The notes below the pieces were generated by a model. It was not told where the DNA came from. It made no database searches and was given only the letters and a program-made list of their open reading frames with translations. From contig CAYMEV010000021.1 of NCBI GenBank assembly GCA_964389675.1, positions 15,681 to 57,861 of the forward strand: a DNA stretch of 42,181 nt. The letters run 5' to 3'. Positions 26,601 through 32,596 of the stretch are shown piece by piece. Made by a program: the position numbers and the translations under genes. The stretch comes from CAYMEV01 sp964389675 [NCBI: uncultured Candidatus Sumerlaeota bacterium] (GTDB taxonomy: Bacteria; CAYMEV01). The first letter of the stretch is position 1, and the number at the start of each line of letters is the position of its first letter.

Positions 26601-27566
26601 CAGTTTACAAGAAAGCTGTCCGCTTATGATATCTGATGAAACTTTCAGCTCATTAAGTGATAATATATCCCTTTTCTTTTGGACATTTGCCTCGATATTA
26701 TATGGTATCTGGTTATGGCTGAATGACTCTGTAAAAAGGATCCCGCTGAAGCTGGGATTGCTGAGCCTGTCTGAGAGGCCTCCTTCTAAAAACACAGTGC
26801 CTTCAAGGCCTTCAAAGATATCTGCCGGTATCGGAAGAAGAATGTCAGCATTGCATAGATCCTGGCTGACATCGAACTCCCCGCTGATCATGCCCTTTAT
26901 TGAGTCATTCAGGAGTATATTGTTATCTTTTGGCTTAAATATTTCAAAATGGTCAAGATTTTTGCTCATATTGATATGCAGATCAAGCATATAATCAAGT
27001 GCAGAGGAAGAATTCTCCAGCACTGCACTGCATCTTAAATTGGATTCATAAAACATTCCAAGATAGCTGAAAACTTTCAGATTTATATCCTCAATGCTTA
27101 TTGAGAGGTCATCCTTTTTATATTCAAGGTCAGAATCCTTTACCAGGACAGATGCAATCGAGACCCTGAATCCCCCTTCTCTGTCACTGCCATTTTCTGA
27201 AAAGCTTTCTGCAAGTTCTTTAATGCTCTCATCATAGGAAAATCTAAGCTTATAGGCGCTGATCTGTTTAATATTTATCTCCTTGAAAAGCACCATTATT
27301 AAATGCTCTATTTCAACCTTCAGCAGGTCAGCTGTAAGTATGACATTATCCTGGTATCTTACCTCAATATCCCTGGCAAGTGCATATGAGAACAGTATGC
27401 TCAGGTCAAGGCTGTCAATGCTGATATCTATATCGTATTCGGTTTTGAGCATTTTCAGTACCCTGTTTAAGGCTATTGGTGCAGTGAAGCGGATTGTAAG
27501 GTTATAGAACAATGCTATGACAGCAATTATCAGAATAAGATTAATATATTTTCTGTTAATTTTCAT
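23667..27566 (-). CDS. tamB: TamB/DUF490-family outer-envelope lipid-transfer protein
   Basis: A 1299-residue AsmA-like protein (E. coli TamB is about 1260). An N-terminal membrane anchor (residues 8-28) leads into an AsmA-like start (YDIDISIDSLDLSILFS). A very long beta-rich region with repeated DI-x-L/N-x-G strands follows, expected to form the hydrophobic groove that spans the periplasm. The C-terminal DUF490 hallmark SPSLPEIDILSLLGSG lies at 1163-1178. Family members carry phospholipids to the outer membrane or aid TamA in outer-membrane protein assembly. No tamA is in the window. The ATG is 11 bp after the HD-GYP stop and has no obvious Shine-Dalgarno. Confidence 0.9.
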   Translation of the reverse strand: MKINRKYINLILIIAVIALFYNLTIRFTAPIALNRVLKMLKTEYDIDISIDSLDLSILFSYALARDIEVRYQDNVILTADLLKVEIEHLIMVLFKEINIKQISAYKLRFSYDESIKELAESFSENGSDREGGFRVSIASVLVKDSDLEYKKDDLSISIEDINLKVFSYLGMFYESNLRCSAVLENSSSALDYMLDLHINMSKNLDHFEIFKPKDNNILLNDSIKGMISGEFDVSQDLCNADILLPIPADIFEGLEGTVFLEGGLSDRLSNPSFSGILFTESFSHNQIPYNIEANVQKKRDILSLNELKVSSDIISGQLSCKLNIDSLIDKTGHLADADFYIGHIDTNRFLSSFAGHESTFYQDISLKGILSLDINKDVLLPGINADMKVLKNDRGYSPISADIIIDYTGSIIRASAENISIDSSTISCTGEYNTDSGNIDGYFTYQINDPADQHRFIRQLVAAEILSGDKESAGSFLEFWDSNIVGSGTGVITGTIKGEAENPLIESELKAQNVVFSGTFLGDISGKVNYFDQKIELLQTVILKGGNRVSADGYIDLMENADKLLELAINSDGYNASDVLGIYGLDVPAESEVTGSIMIGSKGDDVFIDFENIMAEGIRYEDLYLGSGNISGSYRDDILSLDNAEFSLPQGTADASGRYDFKKNEYWLDFESRGSSIFDRKQIKAITGFDNMLADIKLSSGGTLDLINAELSGSFKSIYKEGSSLPDIPFIMNLSENNGTFSIRMEDSVNINGRINDIYNIEADGDINSPDIIRYLSMMSENEIKDIAMPLKGNIAGSINLENIDSLFVQFHIENMNLNFMKKEYINPETIKIVYTSRQLIIKDFLLENSKNIFRISGIIDPVSGYDLNLQSNIDISLFSQFLPSELIYTLRGDSEIYLDLFGKISEPVFQGNTKLANGFIRIRDLSYPITNINGDFYISGTNISVKELNARLNKGELLIGGNILFSTEGIDNVLLNIMAKDISYTWPKTFDSRFNADLRFNGDSRSGFILSGDVNLNYFRYVEKIELASKLSNMIRGVITGRSTYDASASRSEDIVRMDIKVTGERNLSMDNDLGKLSFKADLEVKGGLLNPILLGRAEVISGEIYLLNNTFKELKGNAEFVNPFRLDPNVNFSGKTFINGYNISVAVSGSLDNPVLDLTSSPSLPEIDILSLLGSGRTTQDHMAGGSQTRFGEYGISTILTSNLTSYLEKTAEDLFKFDKITITPILSGSQSDLSAKITIEKRLTNRLFLLYSFSTSYGEEQIAILKYQITSNLNAILQRSEFGSIGADIQLGASFE

Positions 27567-27577
27567 AATAGATGCGA

Positions 27578-29113
27578 TCAGTATTGAGATATTACATTTT
27601 TGAGGTATTCGAGGAGGTCCTTTTTTTTGCTTAGATGTATAAAGGGGAATATATTATGTTCCAGATGGTCTATCCATGCATGCATAAAAGCAGAAGCGAC
27701 TTCTTCATCAAAATGCCTGCCGCTGTCCTTTTTTATTATTGAAAAGGTTTTTTTCAGGGGAAAGGCTTTCCTGTAAGGCCTGTCAGTTGTCATGGCGTCG
27801 AATGAGTCGCACAGGGCTACAATTCTTGCCTCAAGCAGGATACTGTTTTTTGTCAGGCCGTTTGGATACCCAGAACCATCGCATTTTTCATGATGCTGGA
27901 GAGCAATTGTGCTTATATCTCCAAGGAAGCTTATAGGCTGTAGAATTTTAGCTCCAATGATCGTATGGGTCTGCATCATCGCATGTTCTTCATCGTTAAG
28001 CGGTGTATCTTTCCTTAGGATAACTTCGTCTATCCCGATTTTACCGACATCATGAAGATATGCAGCAATCTGTATGGTCTCGATTCTCTCCTGAGCAAGC
28101 TTCATCTTTCTGGCAGTCTCAACAGAATACATTGCAACCCTGTAGCTGTGTCCCTTCGTATAGGGGTCTTTTGCATCAATAGCCTCAGCAAGCGATGCAA
28201 TCGTTGTAAAGTATTTCTTTTTAAGGCTTGAATACAATACTATTCTATGAATACCCTTGGCCATCTCAACAGCGAACATCTCAAAATGATCCTTTTCTTC
28301 GTTTGTAAAGGGCTGGTTCTCTTTTTCCCTGATCAGTGCAAGCATGCCAAAGAAGCTTTTATCAAGCTGTATAGGAGTACACATTAATGAGGGGGGAAGC
28401 TCTGGCGCACTGTCTTCATAAATAAGGAGGGATTCACCTGTCTGTTTGATCCTCTTTGCAAGGTCGACCTTAAGGACATTCTCCAGAAAGCTGTCGACCT
28501 TTTTACCAATTCTCTTGCTTATATAAAGGTCAGTTGTTGCATCCGACCTAAGCAGTATCAGGAAGCTGTCAAAGCTGAAGGAACTGGAAATTATCTGACT
28601 GAGGTTCTCTATAAGCTTGTTAAGATCATGAATCTTGGCTATATCCTTTGATATGGATGAAAAAAGGGTAAGCTTCTCGTGCTTTTCTATAAGCTCCTTT
28701 ACTATCTGCCTTATCTCGAAGTCTTTGAAATGGCATTCAAAGCCCTGCTCCATAAGCTTTTTGACAATACCTGATGTGGTTTCGATTACATCCTTAATTT
28801 CAGATATTACAATTACATATCCTTTGGATTCATTATATGCATCGATTGAAGTGACTGCCTTGTTCAGCCCCTTGGATTCTGTTGTATAGAAATCTGTCCT
28901 GTGCTTGAAAAGCTTGTTTATATGCTTCAGGAGGAATTCCTTGTCTATATGGTTTTTCAGCAGGTTTTCAAGTCTTGAATCAGGTGTTACAAAGAGGATA
29001 AGTTCACCTTCTGTGTCGCTTATAATGATAGAAGATTTAGAGATCAGGGAAATTTTTTTTATATTTTCGGTAAGTTCATTTGCAACAGTTTTAAGTATAT
29101 CATTGGGTAACAT
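27578..29113 (-). CDS. GAF/HD-GYP cyclic-di-GMP phosphodiesterase
   Basis: A cytosolic signalling protein of 511 residues. An unassigned N-terminal sensor region (about 1-140) is followed by a GAF-like domain (about 150-290), then a linker helix and an HD-GYP domain (about 300-500). The HD-GYP metal residues are present: GHSYRV (H322), LHDVGKIG (H354, D355), HTIIG (H383) and HHEKCDGSGYP (407-417). The GYP triad is intact, so cyclic-di-GMP hydrolysis is likely. There is no receiver domain in the protein; instead a single-domain response regulator is encoded immediately upstream with a 14-bp overlap. The next gene is tamB. Confidence 0.92.
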   Translation of the reverse strand: MLPNDILKTVANELTENIKKISLISKSSIIISDTEGELILFVTPDSRLENLLKNHIDKEFLLKHINKLFKHRTDFYTTESKGLNKAVTSIDAYNESKGYVIVISEIKDVIETTSGIVKKLMEQGFECHFKDFEIRQIVKELIEKHEKLTLFSSISKDIAKIHDLNKLIENLSQIISSSFSFDSFLILLRSDATTDLYISKRIGKKVDSFLENVLKVDLAKRIKQTGESLLIYEDSAPELPPSLMCTPIQLDKSFFGMLALIREKENQPFTNEEKDHFEMFAVEMAKGIHRIVLYSSLKKKYFTTIASLAEAIDAKDPYTKGHSYRVAMYSVETARKMKLAQERIETIQIAAYLHDVGKIGIDEVILRKDTPLNDEEHAMMQTHTIIGAKILQPISFLGDISTIALQHHEKCDGSGYPNGLTKNSILLEARIVALCDSFDAMTTDRPYRKAFPLKKTFSIIKKDSGRHFDEEVASAFMHAWIDHLEHNIFPFIHLSKKKDLLEYLKNVISQY

Positions 29114-29492
29114 TTTTATTATTTTTCAGATACTGATTTATTTTTTGAAGGAGAATTTCAAGCTTGAAGGGCTTGGTAATATAATCGTTTGCCCCCATCA
29201 TCATTGATTTGCTCTTGTCTATATCTCTGGATCTGCCTGTAACCATTATAATTGGGATATTCTTTGTATTAGGGTTGATTCTGAAAAGGAGTGTAGCTTC
29301 ATGCCCGCCGATTATAGGCATCTCGAGATCAAGGAGTATTATGTCTGGAATGGATGTTCCCATCCTGCTGATCGCCTCCTGGGCATTAGGGTATGATATG
29401 ACGAAAAAGCCATGATCCTCAAGGTATTGCTTAATTATCCTGGTTAATACTATATCATCATCTATTACCAGGATAGTATTTTTCCCTGTCAT
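29100..29492 (-). CDS. Single-domain response regulator (receiver only), second copy
   Basis: A 130-residue CheY-like receiver. D11 and D12 bind Mg, D55 is the phosphorylation site (LLDLEMP), T85 and K107 complete the switch (VTG and TKPF). No output domain is present. Its stop overlaps the HD-GYP gene by 14 bp, so the partner is probably that phosphodiesterase or a phosphotransferase. Its alpha4-beta5 face (TGRSRDIDKSKSMMMG) differs clearly from the other receiver in this run. Confidence 0.93.
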   Translation of the reverse strand: MTGKNTILVIDDDIVLTRIIKQYLEDHGFFVISYPNAQEAISRMGTSIPDIILLDLEMPIIGGHEATLLFRINPNTKNIPIIMVTGRSRDIDKSKSMMMGANDYITKPFKLEILLQKINQYLKNNKNVTQ

Positions 29493-29771
29493 CTAAGATT
29501 TTAGACCCTTTTTCTGCATTTCGAGGTTGAAAAGCCTCTGAAATTCTTCATCATATTCTCTTGTCCCGCTTTTATACCTTTTGTTGTTCATGAGGATTTC
29601 TGTGACATGATTCTCAATATCCTGCTCTTTCTGGAGTTCATCGTGTATTATTCCTTCTATTACCCTCTGTACATCCTTCAGGTCCTTCTTAAATCCGACG
29701 CATTCAAGGTTCTGCAGTCCATTGATGATTACTTTTGATAAATGTATTATTTTACTGTTGGAAAGACGCAT
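29493..29771 (-). CDS. DUF507 family protein of unknown function
   Basis: A 92-residue helical, charged protein. The start MRLSNSKIIHLSKVIINGL and the end SGTREYDEEFQRLFNLEMQK match the DUF507 pattern (MRLS at the N-terminus; G-[ST]-REWD and a C-terminal basic helix). Function is unknown to me. No signal peptide or membrane segment is present. It sits between two single-domain receivers: the start shares one base with the preceding stop (TAATG), and the next gene starts without a gap. This tight coupling is the best clue to a role in the signalling module. Confidence 0.75.
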   Translation of the reverse strand: MRLSNSKIIHLSKVIINGLQNLECVGFKKDLKDVQRVIEGIIHDELQKEQDIENHVTEILMNNKRYKSGTREYDEEFQRLFNLEMQKKGLKS

Positions 29772-30169
29772 TAGTTATCCTCTGATGATTTTTCTTTCTG
29801 ATTAAGAATGATCTTTATGACACCTAAAAGGTCATAGCTGTTAAAAGGCTTGCTTATGTAGCCCTCAACCCCTGAGAGATAGCCCTTCTGCATATCGCTT
29901 GTCTTGCCCTTGGCTGTCAGCATTACAATGGGTATATCCTTATAGGATTCATCTGTCTTGAGCCTTTCAGTGAATTCATAACCATCCATTTCAGGCATCA
30001 TTATATCAAGTATGATAAGGGACGGCACCTGCTTTTTAACCTGATCCAGGCCCTCAACACCATTATATGCAAACCTTACGCTGTAATTCTCAAATTCAAG
30101 GATGTTTTTAATAAGTTCTACAATATGCGGCTCATCGTCAATAACTAATATGTCATATTTACTTTCCAT
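29771..30169 (-). CDS. Single-domain response regulator (receiver only), first copy
   Basis: A 132-residue CheY-like receiver. The acidic pair is D11/D12, the phosphorylation site is D55 (LILDIMMPEMDG), and T85 and K107 (LTA, SKPF) are in place. No output domain. It begins the module after a 67-bp gap that contains a TATAAT on the coding strand. It ends in TAATG with DUF507. The histidine-kinase-like gene upstream is the likely phosphoryl partner. Confidence 0.93.
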   Translation of the reverse strand: MESKYDILVIDDEPHIVELIKNILEFENYSVRFAYNGVEGLDQVKKQVPSLIILDIMMPEMDGYEFTERLKTDESYKDIPIVMLTAKGKTSDMQKGYLSGVEGYISKPFNSYDLLGVIKIILNQKEKSSEDN

Positions 30170-30195
30170 ATTTATGCCTCACATTAATAAAGGTT

Positions 30196-30201
30196 ATTAT
30201 A
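30196..30201 (-). promoter_or_regulatory. Possible -10 element before the receiver module
   Basis: A perfect TATAAT on the minus strand, 27 bp before the first receiver gene, in the only real gap (67 bp, A+T-rich) in the middle of the leftward run. No convincing -35 lies 16-18 bp upstream, so this may be chance. Confidence 0.25.
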
Positions 30202-30236
30202 TTTATTTAAAAATCTTAATTATCAGGCCCAATAAG

Positions 30237-30944
30237 TCAAGAATAAATTATCCTGATCGCTGAGAGATTTTCTCCCTCGTCATCCACGTTCATTGATGCA
30301 TTGCAGAGGCTCAGTGTGTTCTCTATAAGCTTTAATGATATTATCAGGTGATCGTTTAGTATCCTGATGTCTTCATCAAAAAAGAGATTATTTAGTGAAA
30401 TGCTGCTATCCTCGCATGAAGCTGTGATTAACAGGCTTTTGGTGTCATTTTCCCTTCTGCTTGCAAAAGTTATTTCGCCATGCCTTACAATAATTGATGA
30501 ATCAAGAAGAATGACAGATATTATAAGGTCAAATATATCCGTGTTCGTGTATATGTAGAAATCCGGTGAGATGGAGTCAAATGAGATATTCAGCTTATCA
30601 AACCTGTTGATGCCCCCGAATACTGAAACATTATCCCTGATGACTGCAAGCGGACTCACGAGGTCCCATCGCTCTTTGGAAAAATCAGAGGCCTTAAGCG
30701 TGGATTTTATGCTTATCATCTTCTGTGTGAAGTTTTGTATGGATTCAATGTTGTGGTTTATTATCTCCAGCTTCTGATCGATATCGGATTTATTGTCATT
30801 TTTGTTATAAAGGTCAATTATCTGTGATGCAAGGCTGATTGAATTAAGATGATTATTTATTTCATGGCCGATTTCCATTACTATGCTTCCATATATGGAG
30901 TATCTTGCCATATTCAGCCTGTTTATTATTTCCTGAACATACAT
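30237..30944 (-). CDS. Histidine-kinase-like protein with a degenerate ATPase domain (ChpT/Spo0B-like)
   Basis: A soluble 235-residue protein. Residues 15-95 look like a dimerisation/histidine-phosphotransfer helix pair with an H-box, GHEINNHLNSIS, and H27 as the candidate phosphorylated residue. The rest (about 110-235) has the alternating strand/helix pattern of a HATPase domain but lacks the N-box asparagine (ILLDSS where NLLSNA is expected), the DxG motif and the glycine-rich box. ATP binding is therefore unlikely. No membrane or sensor domain is seen. This resembles the phosphotransferases ChpT and Spo0B, which relay phosphate between receivers. It lies 4 bp after the phosphoglycerate mutase stop, with no clear Shine-Dalgarno. 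Confidence 0.65.
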   Translation of the reverse strand: MYVQEIINRLNMARYSIYGSIVMEIGHEINNHLNSISLASQIIDLYNKNDNKSDIDQKLEIINHNIESIQNFTQKMISIKSTLKASDFSKERWDLVSPLAVIRDNVSVFGGINRFDKLNISFDSISPDFYIYTNTDIFDLIISVILLDSSIIVRHGEITFASRRENDTKSLLITASCEDSSISLNNLFFDEDIRILNDHLIISLKLIENTLSLCNASMNVDDEGENLSAIRIIYS

Positions 30945-30948
30945 GCAG

Positions 30949-32148
30949 TTATGCCCCGAACTTCTTCAGCTTTTTTGCGTTTGCCATAAGGAGGGGAAGT
31001 ATTGATACAGAGTTTATTCTTCCTATTGAGCCCTTCCTGCATTCCGTTTCGTTAAATGCCAGGTTGTCCTTAAATTGGTTCCTGCTGTGTATCAGGAGAG
31101 GATTGGGGTGCCATGAATGGGATTTCAGGACAGATGGTGTCGAATGGTCTGAGGTTATGGCTATTGCATCAAATCCCATGTCCAGGATATCAGGTATATA
31201 TTTATCAAACTCCTCTATGATCCTGGCCTTTTGTTCGAAATTGCCGTCTTCACCGTATGAATCGGTTTTTTTGATATGAACAAAGAAGAAGTCGAAACTG
31301 CCGGCTTTATCCCTAAGAGTGTCTATCTCATCACCAATTGAGATTCCAGTGCTGAGTATTTTCATGCCTACCAGCTTGGCAAGCCCTCTATACATAGGGT
31401 ATGTGGCAATGCATGCAGGATTCAGCTGATATACATCCTGAAATTGAGGCAGGGAAGGATATCTGCTAAAGCCCCTGAGGAGAACAAAATTTGCCTTTTT
31501 TTCATTCTGCAGGGCGGACCGGGCAAGCCCAATAAAGCTGTTGATTATGCGGCCTGCTTTTTCTGACTGCTTATCCAAAGCCCTGGCGGATACAGGCTCT
31601 GCATTTTCCTTTTGAGGGTCCGCATCGGTCAGGCTGTCATGAAGCCCCTCTCCCCTGAATATCGCCACGAACCTGTGTTCCTTGCCGGGCTTGAGGATTA
31701 CCTCGACATCTTCTATCCTTTTTATTTTTTCAGAGAGAAGATTGATTATCCTCGTATTTTCCTCGGTGGATATTCTTCCAGCCCTTCTGTCTGTTACAAG
31801 CCCATCCCTGATTGTAGCAAAGTTCCCCCGCACAGCAATATCAAGGCTGCCTACCTCCATGTCTATTCCCAGTGCTTCCAGTATTCCTCTTCCAATTGGG
31901 TACTTAAAAGGATCATAGCCGAATAATGAGAGATGTGCCGGACCGCTTCCCGGTGTAAACCCGGGACCCAGAGGGTCTGAAAGCCCGATTGCAGAATCTT
32001 TTGCAAGGGAGTCGAGGTTGGGCTTTACTGCTGATTCAAGCTCGGTTTTCCCATTTACCGGAAGCCCCCCCAGTCCGTCAAGAACTATCAGGAGTATCCT
32101 GGAATCTGTTTTTTCGCTTAATGCCTTAATATTCTCTATATAATCCAT
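30949..32148 (-). CDS. apgM: Cofactor-independent phosphoglycerate mutase, archaeal (ApgM) type
   Basis: It interconverts 2- and 3-phosphoglycerate in glycolysis/gluconeogenesis through a phosphoserine intermediate. It has 399 residues, normal for the aPGAM branch of the alkaline phosphatase superfamily. D24-G25 (IVLDGLGG) and S68 in PGSGPAHLSLFGYDP are the metal and nucleophile sites. KKTDSYGEDG and TSDHSTPSVLKSHSWHPNP supply the remaining metal ligands. It is 5 bp after the DksA-type gene and so shares its promoter. Confidence 0.92.
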   Translation of the reverse strand: MDYIENIKALSEKTDSRILLIVLDGLGGLPVNGKTELESAVKPNLDSLAKDSAIGLSDPLGPGFTPGSGPAHLSLFGYDPFKYPIGRGILEALGIDMEVGSLDIAVRGNFATIRDGLVTDRRAGRISTEENTRIINLLSEKIKRIEDVEVILKPGKEHRFVAIFRGEGLHDSLTDADPQKENAEPVSARALDKQSEKAGRIINSFIGLARSALQNEKKANFVLLRGFSRYPSLPQFQDVYQLNPACIATYPMYRGLAKLVGMKILSTGISIGDEIDTLRDKAGSFDFFFVHIKKTDSYGEDGNFEQKARIIEEFDKYIPDILDMGFDAIAITSDHSTPSVLKSHSWHPNPLLIHSRNQFKDNLAFNETECRKGSIGRINSVSILPLLMANAKKLKKFGA

Positions 32149-32153
32149 GGAAA

Positions 32154-32510
32154 TTAATCTTCTTCCTGTTCAAGAATTTCCTTGCATGTTATGCAGTATT
32201 CAGTAACCGGCCTGATCTCGAGCCTTTCAGTACTTATCTCTTTTCCGCATTTTTCACATATGCCGTACTGATTATTCTCAAGCTTTTCAAGGGCTTTATT
32301 TATCTTCTTTATAAGCTTTCTTTCCCGGTCTCTGATCCTGCTGTAAAGAATGGTGTCTGTCTTATAGTTTGCAATATCAATATTATCTCCGTGAGTGGCA
32401 TTTTCAATGCTGTCACTGCTGAGGCTTTTCCTGGCTTCTTCAATGATCTGGTCTTTTCTCTCGATTAAAAGTTCCTTGATTTTTGTAAATGCTTTCTTTC
32501 TTGCATCCAT
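32154..32510 (-). CDS. dksA: DksA/TraR-type zinc-finger transcription factor
   Basis: DksA-type proteins enter the RNA polymerase secondary channel and, with ppGpp, retune promoters such as those of rRNA and ribosomal proteins. It has 118 residues. The coiled-coil tip carries DNIDIA (42-47), a DxxDxA motif that marks functional DksA. The zinc site is C85, C88, C106 and C109. The ATG is fixed by AAAGGAG about 7 nt upstream; a longer reading 28 codons earlier runs through the promoter and is rejected. First gene of the leftward run, divergent from the ABC-F gene. Its location next to the largest ribosomal cluster is probably coincidental. Confidence 0.88.
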   Translation of the reverse strand: MDARKKAFTKIKELLIERKDQIIEEARKSLSSDSIENATHGDNIDIANYKTDTILYSRIRDRERKLIKKINKALEKLENNQYGICEKCGKEISTERLEIRPVTEYCITCKEILEQEED

Positions 32511-32540
32511 TGAATCACTCCTTTTGACGATATTTATTTC

Positions 32541-32569
32541 TTCAAAAATCATAACTATGTCATTATAAT
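32541..32569 (+). promoter_or_regulatory. Promoter of the ABC-F gene
   Basis: TTCAAA (4/6), a 17-bp spacer and a perfect TATAAT. The predicted start is about 20 bp before the ATG. The resulting 5' leader is A-rich with no Shine-Dalgarno. The -10 overlaps the -10 of the divergent dksA promoter. Confidence 0.6.
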
Positions 32570-32589
32570 TCAACAAAAAGAAAAGACAA
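32562..32589 (-). promoter_or_regulatory. Promoter of the dksA-apgM leftward run
   Basis: On the minus strand, TTGTCT (4/6), a 16-bp spacer and a perfect TATAAT. Transcription would start about 45 bp before dksA. Its -10 is the reverse reading of the same palindromic ATTATAAT used by the ABC-F promoter. Confidence 0.6.
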
Positions 32590-32596
32590 AACAATT

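Noticed and set aside
30905-31279. Plus-strand frame opposite the phosphoglycerate mutase gene
   Set aside because: It overlaps two genes with clear family motifs and shows no ribosome binding site or family likeness.
32511-32594. Longer DksA-type protein with 28 extra N-terminal residues
   Set aside because: The extra codons run through the promoter, and the ATG at 32510 has an excellent Shine-Dalgarno.
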